Shown: one piece after another, positions 32,723 through 42,512 of the stretch
Layout of the letters: each line of letters starts with the position of its first letter
Position numbering within the stretch: the stretch's first letter is position 1
Assembly: GCA_902608115.1 (NCBI GenBank)
Contig: CACLMT010000008.1
Span: forward strand, 1-60,861
DNA from: an uncultured SAR86 cluster bacterium
GTDB lineage: Bacteria > Pseudomonadota > Gammaproteobacteria > Magnimaribacterales > D2472
Direction: 5' to 3'
Length of the DNA: 60,861 bases
The notes under the pieces: model-generated
Told to the model about the DNA's origin: nothing
The model's input: only the letters and a program-made list of their open reading frames with translations
Databases searched by the model: none
Translations under genes and position numbers: made by a program

Positions 32723-34417
32723 TTATTTTAGATTTTGACCTATTCTTCTACCAGAAAAAATGCAATCTGCGACAGATAATCCAGAAACGTAAATGTTTGA
32801 GCATATGCCAACAGCTGTTCTACCTGCAGCATATAATCCAGGAATTTCATTATTTGCTTGATCTAAAACTTCCCCAGTTTCTTCATTAACTACTAAACCT
32901 CCCAAAGTTAAACAGGGTAGAGGTGCCATAGTTGAATTAATCGAGATATCCATAATGTAGTAGGGTGGCTTTATTTCTTTCATATCCTTTGAGCTTTTAC
33001 CAAATTCGCAATTAGTATTACCTTTTGCTGCTATATTATATCTATCAATAGCATTAGATAAATTTTTACTTGGAAGGTTATAAATTTTTGCTAATTTTTC
33101 AATGGTATTTCTTTTCTTGGCATTAAAATACATTAATACTCTTGCCGAATCTCTTTGAAAAGGCAAAGATACAGCAGCCTGTTTTTTTGCCTTGGCAAAA
33201 AGTTCTTTATCTAAAATTAAATAAGCTTTACCATTGTGATCTTCACATATTGCATCACCAAGTGTCGCACCGTACACCATTTCATTTCCAAATCTAATTC
33301 CATTTTTGTTAACAACCAAACCATTAGCAAAGGCCATCGGGGGATTGATCATTCTCCAAGCAGTAACTCTGTTCATATGGTCTGTCTTGCCTCCAACACT
33401 TTGACCTAGTCTTATTCCTGAGCCAGTATCATGAGATGTTCCTAATGGCATACCATCTATATAATTTGGTGCATACTCTTCGATCATTTCTCGATTAAAT
33501 ATAAATCCACCAGCAGATAGGCATACGCCTTTATTTGCTTTTATATAGATAACCTCACGGTAGTTGCGTTCTATTTTTTGTGCGCGGTTTACATAAAATT
33601 TTCCAATTATCTGAAAAATACTTGCTCCTGGCATATTTTGTGGGATTAACATTTGAAAAAACTCAGCCTTCGACATAATTTTTTTGTGTTTGTCAGATAT
33701 TTTTCCAGATGGAAGCATTAATGCTTTAATTCCAATTACCCTTCCTTCGGCGGTAATAACCAGAGATCGAGCCTCTGTACGGGGAAATACTTTTAAACCT
33801 TTTGTAATTGCAGATTTCTTTAAAGGATAAAAAATTGTCCCACCTACGCCAATTGGTTTAAAAGGGCCTTCTTCATAACCTCTATGTCCCCTAGGAGCTG
33901 GTAGCGCTTTTTCCATATAAGTAGGAACAAGAGAGTTATCGGAATGATATAAGAAGTATCCTGCACCCGGGTAGCTGGTTTTTGTTTCATAATATGATGA
34001 ATTAAATTGAACTCCATTATCCATTAACCATTGAGTATTTTCTGGAGAAGTTTTACAAAATTTTCTTAGAGTAGTTTTTTTAACAATATTTCCGGTTTCT
34101 TGAATTAAATAATTAAACATATTGTCAGGTGTATCTTCAATACCTGCTTCTTTTTGAATAGGTGTTCCTCCTCCTGCATAGAAAATACCTCCACTTCTTT
34201 CTGTAGCCCCACCACCAGAAGTTTTATCAATAGCAATTACAGAATGATCTTGGTCAAGAGCTTCATTAGCCGCGGCAATGCCAGCACCCCCAAGCCCTAC
34301 AATTACTAGGTCTGATTCGTCATTCCAACTAATAAGATTAGGATCATTGACAATTTGTGGTGCTTCGATATCAGAGAACCATTTTTCATTTTTTGGGTTC
34401 AATTCAGTTTCCAGCAT
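32723..34417 (-). CDS. FAD-binding dehydrogenase (KstD / fumarate reductase flavoprotein family)
   Basis: 564 residues. The FAD motif V-I-V-G-L-G-G-A-G-I-A-A-A-N-E-A is near residue 38, with I-D-K-T-S-G-G-G-A-T-E-R-S-G-G after it. The C-terminal end A-G-R-T-A-V-G-I-C-S-N-I-Y-V-S-G-L-S-V-A-D-C-I-F-S-G-R-R differs from the Y-P-G-P-G-A-T-I-G-P type of the two other homologues, so it belongs to another branch, possibly delta4-desaturating or fumarate-reductase-like. It overlaps the upstream SDR by 14 nt and precedes an acyl-CoA synthetase. It is the third KstD-type flavoprotein in the window. Confidence 0.78.
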   Translation of the reverse strand: MLETELNPKNEKWFSDIEAPQIVNDPNLISWNDESDLVIVGLGGAGIAAANEALDQDHSVIAIDKTSGGGATERSGGIFYAGGGTPIQKEAGIEDTPDNMFNYLIQETGNIVKKTTLRKFCKTSPENTQWLMDNGVQFNSSYYETKTSYPGAGYFLYHSDNSLVPTYMEKALPAPRGHRGYEEGPFKPIGVGGTIFYPLKKSAITKGLKVFPRTEARSLVITAEGRVIGIKALMLPSGKISDKHKKIMSKAEFFQMLIPQNMPGASIFQIIGKFYVNRAQKIERNYREVIYIKANKGVCLSAGGFIFNREMIEEYAPNYIDGMPLGTSHDTGSGIRLGQSVGGKTDHMNRVTAWRMINPPMAFANGLVVNKNGIRFGNEMVYGATLGDAICEDHNGKAYLILDKELFAKAKKQAAVSLPFQRDSARVLMYFNAKKRNTIEKLAKIYNLPSKNLSNAIDRYNIAAKGNTNCEFGKSSKDMKEIKPPYYIMDISINSTMAPLPCLTLGGLVVNEETGEVLDQANNEIPGLYAAGRTAVGICSNIYVSGLSVADCIFSGRRIGQNLK

Positions 34418-35171
34418 TTAAATCCCCTGTTTTTCCTCCATCAACAATTAAACTTGCTGCAGTAATGAATGATGATTTTGAGCTCAGCATAAAGACAATT
34501 GGGTGAGCTATTTCGATTGGGTCTGCAATACGCTTAAGTGGAATAGTGTTTTTTGTTATCTCCATCATTTCATCATTTGGTATTGCTCTTTTTGTTGATG
34601 GAGTTAAGACTGCTCCTGGAATAATACAATTAACTCTTACATGTGGAGCAGCCTCAATTGCTGTTGCTCTAGTAAAATTGATTAACCCAGCTTTTGCCGC
34701 ACCATAAGCTGACATATAAGCAACGCCTTTTAGACCTACAACAGAGGCAATATTAACAATAGAACCTTTTTTCGAATTAATCATCCATGGAAGAACTTTC
34801 TTTGTTGATATAAATACAGCATCTAAATTTGCTTTAAAGTTAGTTCTCCAAGCAGAAAAGTCTAGGTCTGTAATTTTACCAGTATGGATAGAGGGAGCAT
34901 TATTCACTAAACCATCAATTTTTCCACAAGATTTATAAACGTCTTCCAATGAATCTGTGACATCAGATTCATTACTTACATCAATATTATGTGCTATAAC
35001 TTGGTTAGAAATTTTTAAGAGTTCATTTTTGGCTTTTTCTAGATTTTCATTATTACGTCCTGTAATTACAACAGTTGCTTTATTTTGTAAGCATAGTTTT
35101 GCAGTTTCGAAGCCTATTCCAGCACTCGAACCAGTAATGTAGATCACATCATTTTTTAAAGTTGTTTCCAA
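34404..35171 (-). CDS. short-chain dehydrogenase/reductase
   Basis: 255 residues. I-T-G-S-S-A-G-I-G-F is near residue 13, T-G-R-N near 37 (arginine suggests NADP), N-N-A-P replaces N-N-A-G near 90, the catalytic serine is in I-A-S-V-V-G near 140 and Y-G-A-A-K-A-G-L near 156. The C-terminal I-V-D-G-G-K-T-G is standard. It starts a catabolic minus-strand block, 24 nt after the autotransporter, and overlaps the KstD-like gene by 14 nt, which ties the two proteins to one process, perhaps alcohol oxidation followed by ring desaturation. Confidence 0.85.
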   Translation of the reverse strand: METTLKNDVIYITGSSAGIGFETAKLCLQNKATVVITGRNNENLEKAKNELLKISNQVIAHNIDVSNESDVTDSLEDVYKSCGKIDGLVNNAPSIHTGKITDLDFSAWRTNFKANLDAVFISTKKVLPWMINSKKGSIVNIASVVGLKGVAYMSAYGAAKAGLINFTRATAIEAAPHVRVNCIIPGAVLTPSTKRAIPNDEMMEITKNTIPLKRIADPIEIAHPIVFMLSSKSSFITAASLIVDGGKTGDLNAGN

Positions 35172-35195
35172 ATCTCTTCCTAAGTGAAATTTTAT

Positions 35196-37727
35196 TTATA
35201 TTTTTATATTAAAACCTAATGACGCATACCAATAATCTTCCATAAATTTTATATGATAAGGGTCTGATTTATATCCTAGACTCATCCCAATGCCAATATT
35301 TTTATAAGATGTTAAATATTCAACTTTAGAATTAATTTCTCTTCCGCTTGGATTAAGACCAAAATTTATATTGTTAAATAAAACATTTTTTTCTCTAGTT
35401 CTGTAAACAGGTACATTTAAGTTAAGTTGCCCGGATTCAATACGAATTGGTTGATCAATAGTAATAATTATTTGATCTCTTTTATGAAAGATAGAAGATT
35501 TTAGATAACCTATACCAAATGCAGATGAATGGAGGTTTGAGATGGAATCAATAATTCCAAATTCATTTTTTGTTCCTGCTGATGATCCCCAATAAAGCGA
35601 CCCAAATATCTTACCTCCCATTATATTTAATGAGTTTGATAATCCCATAAATGTGGTTAAGTGTTTGTTATTGTTATTAAATGCTCCTGAGCCACTAAAA
35701 CCAAGACTTGAATCATTTTCTTTAAGGAGTCCAAATTGAATAGAAGGCATAAAATTTTGAGGTTGAATTTCAATCATAGCAACAGTACTTGAATTAGTTT
35801 CTCCAAAGATTTCATTTGCTTGAAATTTATTTCTACCAGATGAAACAGTGAAAGCAAGGTTAAGGTCTTGGCTCAAATTTACAATAGAGCCCAATGAACT
35901 TCCTGCAGCACTAAAATTTAACCAAGGGTTGCTAAATTGAGACCTTAATTTATTTATTAATCTCAACTCAGAATCTTGAAAGATGCCAAGAGCCCAACTG
36001 CCATTAACACCCTGACTAATGAAGGTGTTATTGGTGTTATTAAAATATGTAAAGAATTGATTTCGTTCTGATAGCGTATCAAGGAGGTGAGTAGGTGTGA
36101 TTAGCTCTTGTGCAGAGTTATATTTTTTATATGTCCCAACTTCAAATATCCCCTCATTAGAGTCTGCTCTTAACAAACTAGGTTCTTGCAGTCCGCTAAA
36201 GCTTTCTAAGTTTGATATCTGATTTCTATAATCTGATGTTAGAGAGGTTAAAGAGTTTCTGAATGGAGCACCTAGCTCATCAAAAAAAATAATTGTTTGA
36301 TTAGCCATTCCATTTGAAATAGCATCTCCAAATGAAGGACTGCTAAGTTGAATGTTAGTAAAAGTAGCAGGAACCATTGGGCCATTAAAATTTTGTGTAA
36401 GCATAGCAGTCATCTGTCCTACTGGTTGTGTTGCCGCATCAAGATCCATTAAACCTTGGCCGTATATCTCCATATCACCATAGATACCTTTTTTGTTTGC
36501 GGTACTAAACAGGCGCGCAACAAGCTCATGACTTCCTAATTGCCCTTCAAAATAATCTGCGATAACAGCTAGACCGCCAGAGACGAATGGTGCTGCAAAT
36601 GATGTTCCGCTGGCTACCGCATAGCAAGAATTATCTTGGATACAATTATTATAAGTAGCATTATTTGGATCGCCTGTGTAAATACCTAAATCGTCATTGG
36701 AGGTAGGATAAGCCAATGTAATTTCTCCACCTGGAGCGGCAATACAATAATCTTGAGCTATTCCACATCTGTTTGAAAAATCGCTAATCACACCATTTTC
36801 GTCTACAGATACTGCAGCAACAGAATGTCCTTGAATTTCTGATATGTAATGTGCCATACCTGGAAATATCTCTGGATTAGAGAAGTTTGCGCCTTGATCA
36901 GCATAACCTCCAGCATTTCCAGCAGCCCATACATAAATAGTTTTTTCTGATGCAGGCGTTCCAACTTGTGACATTTCAACAATAGTTTTTGGAAAAGCAT
37001 TTCTTACTTGTGCTTCTGTGTAATCAATAATATTACCTGAATAACCATAGCTGTTATTGACAATTTCCACATCATAATAATTATAAATTTCAAATAATTG
37101 ACTAAAAAAACTATCTATACCTGTAAAGTCAGGAGCATTTGTTACATTACCGGATCCATCATCGTCACCCAAATCAACGGGATTATATTCAGGATCAGGT
37201 TCAGATAGTTGAATAGCAACAAATAAAATATTTGCATCAAACGCTACTCCGTGCATGGGCGAAAGCTCTAATTTTTCTAATGATCCAGCTGCAACTGATG
37301 CAACCATAGTTCCGTGTCTTGTTTGACGTGTATTAGGTGTGTAATTTGAATAGGACAGATCGCTATTAGGTGATATACGTGAAGAGCTTATCTCAAAATG
37401 AGTAGCATCTAGTCCAGAGTCTGTTATCCCAATTGTTACGCCTGACCCAGTGCCTCCTCTAGCATAAGCAGAAGAGGCATTAACCATATTTAGACCCCAT
37501 TGATTTTGATATTCGTAATATCCCTCAAATTCATCTTTCAACTCATCATATGAAGGCACGACTTGTGTTGTAGTATCAGCATCAGGGTTATTAGTTGAAA
37601 GATCAGGTGGTGCTGGGGGGGTTGGTGTTTGAGATAGAATAGGAGCCTGAGAGTTTGATCCGCCGCCACCTCCACCACAAGATATAAGAGTAATTAAAAT
37701 AAAAACTAGAGTTCTGTTTTGTTTCAT
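35196..37727 (-). CDS. subtilisin-type (S8) autotransporter lipoprotein protease
   Basis: 843 residues. The N-terminus is a lipoprotein signal (L-I-T-L-I-S-C, acylated Cys17) followed by six glycines and a proline/threonine-rich linker to residue ~45. The S8 triad is Asp103 (G-I-T-D-S-G), His138 (R-H-G-T-M-V-A) and Ser376 (S-G-T-S-F-A-A-P). From about residue 540 the sequence turns into alternating strands ending in F-N-I-K-I, an autotransporter beta barrel. It should display a protease on the cell surface, anchored by the barrel, possibly also by lipid. It probably digests extracellular proteins or processes other surface proteins. It is upstream of the SDR/KstD-like/acyl-CoA synthetase run. 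Confidence 0.9.
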   Translation of the reverse strand: MKQNRTLVFILITLISCGGGGGGSNSQAPILSQTPTPPAPPDLSTNNPDADTTTQVVPSYDELKDEFEGYYEYQNQWGLNMVNASSAYARGGTGSGVTIGITDSGLDATHFEISSSRISPNSDLSYSNYTPNTRQTRHGTMVASVAAGSLEKLELSPMHGVAFDANILFVAIQLSEPDPEYNPVDLGDDDGSGNVTNAPDFTGIDSFFSQLFEIYNYYDVEIVNNSYGYSGNIIDYTEAQVRNAFPKTIVEMSQVGTPASEKTIYVWAAGNAGGYADQGANFSNPEIFPGMAHYISEIQGHSVAAVSVDENGVISDFSNRCGIAQDYCIAAPGGEITLAYPTSNDDLGIYTGDPNNATYNNCIQDNSCYAVASGTSFAAPFVSGGLAVIADYFEGQLGSHELVARLFSTANKKGIYGDMEIYGQGLMDLDAATQPVGQMTAMLTQNFNGPMVPATFTNIQLSSPSFGDAISNGMANQTIIFFDELGAPFRNSLTSLTSDYRNQISNLESFSGLQEPSLLRADSNEGIFEVGTYKKYNSAQELITPTHLLDTLSERNQFFTYFNNTNNTFISQGVNGSWALGIFQDSELRLINKLRSQFSNPWLNFSAAGSSLGSIVNLSQDLNLAFTVSSGRNKFQANEIFGETNSSTVAMIEIQPQNFMPSIQFGLLKENDSSLGFSGSGAFNNNNKHLTTFMGLSNSLNIMGGKIFGSLYWGSSAGTKNEFGIIDSISNLHSSAFGIGYLKSSIFHKRDQIIITIDQPIRIESGQLNLNVPVYRTREKNVLFNNINFGLNPSGREINSKVEYLTSYKNIGIGMSLGYKSDPYHIKFMEDYWYASLGFNIKI

Positions 37728-37764
37728 AATAGTTTAGGATTCTTTTTTAAATATAAAATAATAT

Positions 37765-39489
37765 ATGTCTGATAAATATAACGAAGTTTTAGCAAATCTA
37801 ACAGCTCCAGATCAAATTTTTGCATTTGAGGAAGTGCAAAATTCTTCAGGAGTTACTTATAGAGAATTTATTAATACACCAAAAAACCTTGCTGATTTTT
37901 TTAAATTTGGTCTTTCATTTCCTGAATGGGAATTTATAGTTTTTAATGAAGAAAGATATACATATCAACAAATAATTAACAAAGCAGCACAAACTGCAAA
38001 TGCTTTGAAAAATGCAGGCATAAAAAAAGGTGATCGAATTGCGATATGTATGGCAAATAATCCTGAATATATTATTTCTTATATGGCGATCACTTCAATG
38101 GGAGCTGTGTGTGTTTTTTTAAATTCTTGGTGGGTTCCAAAAGAAGTGAGTTATGGCTTAGAAAATTCTGGAGCTAAGATATTGATAGGAGATGAAAAAA
38201 GGCTAAGAGGATTAGAGGAATTTAATGATTTAACAAAGATAATTGTTAGACCAGAAAATGATACAGATTTATTGGAGTTCAATGAATTTATAAGCATTGA
38301 ATCTGAAGAATTTAGTAACCCAGATTTGGATACAAATGATCATGTAACTATTTTTTATACTTCTGGGTCAACTGGTTTCCCTAAAGGAGTGCTTTCAACA
38401 CATAGGAATATTCTAGCTACTTTATTTAGTTGGGCTTTAGTTACAACCTTAAAAAGAGAGTTAGAAACGTTTGAAAATATAGAAGATATTTCTGAGAAAG
38501 CTGAAACCAGTGAGATTGAAGGAATTAATGTGCCTGTTCAATCCTCAATTCTACATTGCGTACCTTTATTTCATGTAACAGGAAGTCATTCAGGTTTTTT
38601 GATGAGCATCCTTGCAGGTAGAAAGATGGTTATGATGAATAAATGGGATCCTGGAAAAGCATTGCAATTGATTCAAGATGAGAAGATTGGAGCAATTACA
38701 GGGGTCCCAACTCAAACTTGGGATTTATTAACCCATCCTGATAAAGATAAATATGATCTGTCTACACTAAAAGAACTTAGTGGAGGCGGTGCTCCAAGAC
38801 CCCCCGAGCATGTTCAAAAATTAAAAGATGGTTTTAAGGATAGTGAGCCATCTATCGGTTATGGTTTAACAGAAACAAATGCAGCAGGCACTTTAAATTT
38901 AGGAATTGATTATTTAGCTCATCCAGGCAGTTGTGGAAGAGCCATACCACCAATTACAGATGTGGCGGTTATTGATGAGAATTGGAATTTTCTTGGAGAT
39001 GAAGCTGAAGGTGAGATTGTTATCAAAAGTCCAGCAAATATGGTGGGTTATTGGAAAAATAAAGAAGCAACAGATGAGGTTTTTAATGATGATGGATGGT
39101 TTAAATCAGGCGATCTTGGTTACATAAAGGATGGTTTTGTTTTCATTGTTGATCGTGTTAAAGATTTAGTTATCAGGGGAGGGGAAAATATTTCATGTAT
39201 TGAGGTCGAAACTGCAATTTACCTCCATCCTTCAGTTAAAGAGGCTGCTGTTTTTGGAATTCCCGAGGAAAGGCTTGGCGAAACTCTTTGTGTGGATATT
39301 TGCTTAAAACCCTCCAAGGATTTAGAAGAAGATGAATTAAGAGAATTTTTACATGATAAATTATCAGTTTTTAAAATCCCATCTATTATTCGAATAAGTG
39401 CTCAAGGCCTACCTAGAGTTGCATCAGGGAAGTTTTCTAAGAAACAATTGCGTGATGAATTCATTTTAATCGAAGAAAATGAATCTTAA
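37765..39489 (+). CDS. acyl-CoA synthetase (class I adenylate-forming)
   Basis: 574 residues. I-F-Y-T-S-G-S-T-G-F-P-K-G-V is near residue 196, Y-G-L-T-E-T-N-A-A-G near 368, S-G-D-L-G-Y near 448 and the C-terminal lysine lies in R-V-A-S-G-K-F-S-K-K near 555. Between the P-loop and the next motif is an insert rich in acidic residues (~225-250). It shares the N-S-W-W motif region with the synthetase at 48392 (N-G-W-W), so they are paralogues. It makes an acyl-CoA from an unknown acid. It is divergent from the autotransporter gene and 57 nt before phoB, with no clear functional link to phosphate. Confidence 0.88.
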   Translation: MSDKYNEVLANLTAPDQIFAFEEVQNSSGVTYREFINTPKNLADFFKFGLSFPEWEFIVFNEERYTYQQIINKAAQTANALKNAGIKKGDRIAICMANNPEYIISYMAITSMGAVCVFLNSWWVPKEVSYGLENSGAKILIGDEKRLRGLEEFNDLTKIIVRPENDTDLLEFNEFISIESEEFSNPDLDTNDHVTIFYTSGSTGFPKGVLSTHRNILATLFSWALVTTLKRELETFENIEDISEKAETSEIEGINVPVQSSILHCVPLFHVTGSHSGFLMSILAGRKMVMMNKWDPGKALQLIQDEKIGAITGVPTQTWDLLTHPDKDKYDLSTLKELSGGGAPRPPEHVQKLKDGFKDSEPSIGYGLTETNAAGTLNLGIDYLAHPGSCGRAIPPITDVAVIDENWNFLGDEAEGEIVIKSPANMVGYWKNKEATDEVFNDDGWFKSGDLGYIKDGFVFIVDRVKDLVIRGGENISCIEVETAIYLHPSVKEAAVFGIPEERLGETLCVDICLKPSKDLEEDELREFLHDKLSVFKIPSIIRISAQGLPRVASGKFSKKQLRDEFILIEENES

Positions 39490-39546
39490 ATTCTTTAACT
39501 CTGCCTATAAATTATTGTATAAAGGGGTGTTAAATTAATAAAAACT

Positions 39547-40242
39547 ATGTCAGTAAGCGTTTTAGTTATTGAAGACGAGCCAGATATAAGAAAAACCATT
39601 GATTACAATCTTTCAAAGGAATCTTATAAGGTTATTCAAGCAGCTTCTATTGCAGAGGGAGAGAAAGCTATTGCTGAAAATGATATTGATGTAGTGATCT
39701 TGGATTTGATGCTTCCAGATGGGTCTGGATTGACTCTTTGTAGAGATATCAAGTCTAATTCTAGAACAAAAGATATTCCGATTATTATTTTAACTGCAAA
39801 AGCTGATGAGGTTGATAGAGTTGTTGGATTTGAACTTGGTGCAGATGACTATGTAATTAAACCATTTAGTGTAAGAGAGTTGATTTTAAGGGTAAAAGCA
39901 ATTCTTAAAAGAGGAACTTCAGCTAAAGACACAGCTGAAGAATCATCATATTCTTTTGGAGATTTAAGATTAAATTTCGATGCTTATCAAGTTTTTATTA
40001 ACGACAGTGAAATTGGGCTAACAGCTCTAGAATTTAGACTGCTAAAACATTTAATTGATCGACGAGGAAGAGTTCAAACTAGAGATCAATTGCTGGAGGA
40101 AGTATGGGGTTATAGTTCAAGTGTAACAACTAGAACAGTTGATACGCATATTAAACGCTTGAGAGAGAAACTTGGACCTATCGGTAATTATATTCAAACA
40201 ATTAGAGGTGTAGGTTATCGTTTTTCTAGAAATCCTGATTAA
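39547..40242 (+). CDS. phoB: phosphate regulon response regulator PhoB
   Basis: 231 residues, the normal PhoB length. The receiver domain (1-~120) has the acidic pocket E9/D10, the phospho-acceptor Asp53 in V-I-L-D-L-M-L-P-D-G and the lysine in V-I-K-P-F near residue 104. The winged-helix OmpR-type domain contains L-T-A-L-E-F-R-L-L-K-H-L and the recognition-helix region V-T-T-R-T-V-D-T-H-I-K-R-L-R-E-K-L. It activates phosphate-starvation genes through Pho boxes. It is followed after 6 nt by its sensor kinase; the nearby pit and phytase genes and Pho-box-like repeats support the assignment. Confidence 0.92.
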   Translation: MSVSVLVIEDEPDIRKTIDYNLSKESYKVIQAASIAEGEKAIAENDIDVVILDLMLPDGSGLTLCRDIKSNSRTKDIPIIILTAKADEVDRVVGFELGADDYVIKPFSVRELILRVKAILKRGTSAKDTAEESSYSFGDLRLNFDAYQVFINDSEIGLTALEFRLLKHLIDRRGRVQTRDQLLEEVWGYSSSVTTRTVDTHIKRLREKLGPIGNYIQTIRGVGYRFSRNPD

Positions 40243-40248
40243 ATTCTG

Positions 40249-42006
40249 ATGGGTATTCGTTCCCGTATTTTTGTTATCGTTTCATTCTTATTTTTAATAG
40301 GTATTTCTTTAACTTTTGTGATCGCCGAAAGGGATTTAAATATTGAATTTAGAAACCAGATAGAAGGAGAGCTTTCAAAACAAGCTCGAATTTTACAACA
40401 GTCTTTACAGCCATATTTAATTGAAATAGACAAAAATAAGCTTAAAACAATTATTGATCAATATGCTCAAGCATCTAAATCTAGGATTACGATTATTAAT
40501 ACTAACGGCTTAGTTGTAGCAGACTCTAGTGTTACAAATACTAATTTAGGAGGTTTAGATAATCACGGCACAAGGCCTGAAATTCTTCAGGCTTTATCTA
40601 CAGGTGAAGGATCTAGTAAAAGGTATAGCATTACAACACAACAAGAAATGCTTTATTTTGCAATTTCAGACTCTTCACTTGAAGAATTGAATTTTATTAG
40701 AGTTTCTGTTCCTTATGAGTATGTAGATCAACTTTTAGGCACTTTAGATAACTCAATTACTCTTATTTTTGTTGTTGGTTTAATTATTGCAATTATTGCT
40801 AGTTTAATGGCAGGTGACTATACACGAGAAAGTTTGGTTGAATTAGAAGCTGCCGTATCAAAAATTTCAAGCGGAACTTACAGAAAGAAAAATATTAAAT
40901 CTTTACCAACAAGCCGTAGAGATGAGATCGGATCGATGGCTAGAAATATCTCATCTATTTCCATGGATTTAAAAAACCAAATCTCTCTTATCGCGAAACA
41001 AAGAGATCAGTTTGGATCAGTGCTTGATGATTTGGGTGAAGGCATCATGGTAATGTCAGAGACAGGGGAGATTACTTTTTGTAATGATCAAATGCATGAT
41101 ATTTTTCATCAAAATGAGCTTGTTGGAAAATCTATAAACGATTTAAATATCAAAGCAATTAACCAACTTTTTAAACAGACAACCAATAAAGGTAAACATG
41201 AAATAGAATTTGAACTTGAGACTGAAGGTGAGGATACTCGCTGGATCTTAGCGCATATGAATAAAGCTTCAACTACGAAAGAATTTATATTGGTTGTGCA
41301 TGAGACAACCTATCTTAGGCAAATGGACTCAATGCGACGAGACTTTATTTCAAATCTTTCGCATGAATTAAGAACCCCTGTTAGTGTTATTAAGGCTAAT
41401 TCTGAGACTCTTTTAGATGGTGCTTTGGAGAATTCGAAAGATGCCAAGACTTTTTCAAAAGCTATCTTACACAATGCTGATCGATTAAGTGAAATGGTTT
41501 CCTCATTAATTGATCTGTCTCGAATTGAGTATGGAGAATTAAAGTTCGTTATCGAAGATATCAACATTAATTCAATAATTTCTACAGTTATAGCTTCATA
41601 TAAAAATATGACTAAAAAGAAAAATATTCAATTAAAGTTTGAAGATAAGTTTAATTTTAAAATTAGAGCAGATGCAAAGGCCGTAGAAAGGGTGATAAAC
41701 AATTTAATCGATAATGCTCTTAAATACAGTCCAGAGGAGTCAGTAATTGAGATTAAACTTAAAAAACAAGGAAAATTCCTTCGTATATCAGTTTTAGATC
41801 TTGGAGAAGGTGTTCTTAAAGATGAACAAGAACTTGTATTTAAGAGATTTTTTAGAACAGCTAGAGCTAGAGCTAAAACTCAACAAGGTAGTGGCCTTGG
41901 ATTGGCAATCGTAAAACATTTGGTTAATAATTTACAAGGAGAGGTAGGGGTTCAATCTAGAAAAGAAAAAGGGTCTGAATTTTGGTTTACTTTACCTTTA
42001 AGCTAA
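40249..42006 (+). CDS. phoR: phosphate regulon sensor histidine kinase PhoR (with periplasmic domain)
   Basis: 585 residues, longer than E. coli PhoR (431) because of an extracytoplasmic domain. TM1 is at ~8-24, a ~140-residue periplasmic sensor domain follows, TM2 is at ~170-192 (L-I-F-V-V-G-L-I-I-A-I-I-A), then HAMP, a PAS domain (~258-350) and the kinase core with phospho-acceptor His372 in N-L-S-H-E-L-R-T-P. N-box N-N-L-I-D-N-A-L-K-Y-S is near 484 and G-S-G-L-G-L-A-I-V near 560. This matches the long PhoR type of Bacillus and many marine bacteria. It autophosphorylates and hands phosphate to PhoB. It is 6 nt downstream of phoB and 21 nt before a SnoaL gene. Confidence 0.87.
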   Translation: MGIRSRIFVIVSFLFLIGISLTFVIAERDLNIEFRNQIEGELSKQARILQQSLQPYLIEIDKNKLKTIIDQYAQASKSRITIINTNGLVVADSSVTNTNLGGLDNHGTRPEILQALSTGEGSSKRYSITTQQEMLYFAISDSSLEELNFIRVSVPYEYVDQLLGTLDNSITLIFVVGLIIAIIASLMAGDYTRESLVELEAAVSKISSGTYRKKNIKSLPTSRRDEIGSMARNISSISMDLKNQISLIAKQRDQFGSVLDDLGEGIMVMSETGEITFCNDQMHDIFHQNELVGKSINDLNIKAINQLFKQTTNKGKHEIEFELETEGEDTRWILAHMNKASTTKEFILVVHETTYLRQMDSMRRDFISNLSHELRTPVSVIKANSETLLDGALENSKDAKTFSKAILHNADRLSEMVSSLIDLSRIEYGELKFVIEDININSIISTVIASYKNMTKKKNIQLKFEDKFNFKIRADAKAVERVINNLIDNALKYSPEESVIEIKLKKQGKFLRISVLDLGEGVLKDEQELVFKRFFRTARARAKTQQGSGLGLAIVKHLVNNLQGEVGVQSRKEKGSEFWFTLPLS

Positions 42007-42027
42007 CAGAAAATTTAATCTTAATAT

Positions 42028-42510
42028 ATGTCAGATAAAAATAATTTAGAAACAAGAGTCCAAATGCTTGAAGATATTCTAGCTATTCAAACTCTCAAAC
42101 ATACTTACTTGAATGCTTGTGACGCAAAGGATGTGCCAGCATTAATATCAACATTTGTAGAGTCTGACTGTTTAATTGATTATGGTTCAGTAGGAGTTTT
42201 TCAAGATAGGCAAGATCTTGCAAAAGTTTTTACTGAAGTGGCGTGTCATGATTATATGCTTGAATCTCATCATGCTAGCAATCCTGTGATAGAGATAGAG
42301 GATCAAATCAATGCAGTTGGCTCTTGGTCACTTACATACACGTTAATCAATACTCAAGATTCATCAGTTGTAACTCTTCAAGGTCATTACGCGGATACTT
42401 ATATTAAAACTCAAGACAAATGGTTGATCAAAGAAACAGTTTTTCGTCTTAAATCAACACTTCAACTTAAAATAGAAGAAGATCTTTTAAAAGTAATTTT
42501 TGCGGGCTAG
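42028..42510 (+). CDS. SnoaL-like / NTF2-fold protein
   Basis: 160 residues, SnoaL_4 type: an N-terminal helix (L-E-D-I-L-A-I-Q-T-L-K-H-T-Y-L-N-A-C-D-A-K-D), then L-I-S-T-F-V-E-S-D-C-L-I-D-Y-G and a C-terminal sheet (G-H-Y-A-D-T-Y-I-K-T-Q-D-K-W-L-I-K-E). It follows phoR by 21 nt and converges on the TetR gene with a 2-nt gap. Whether it belongs to the pho transcript is unclear. The function is unknown; pocket aspartates and histidines (H-D-Y-M-L-E-S-H-H) could support acid-base chemistry on a small hydrophobic molecule. Confidence 0.72.
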   Translation: MSDKNNLETRVQMLEDILAIQTLKHTYLNACDAKDVPALISTFVESDCLIDYGSVGVFQDRQDLAKVFTEVACHDYMLESHHASNPVIEIEDQINAVGSWSLTYTLINTQDSSVVTLQGHYADTYIKTQDKWLIKETVFRLKSTLQLKIEEDLLKVIFAG

Positions 42511-42512
42511 AT

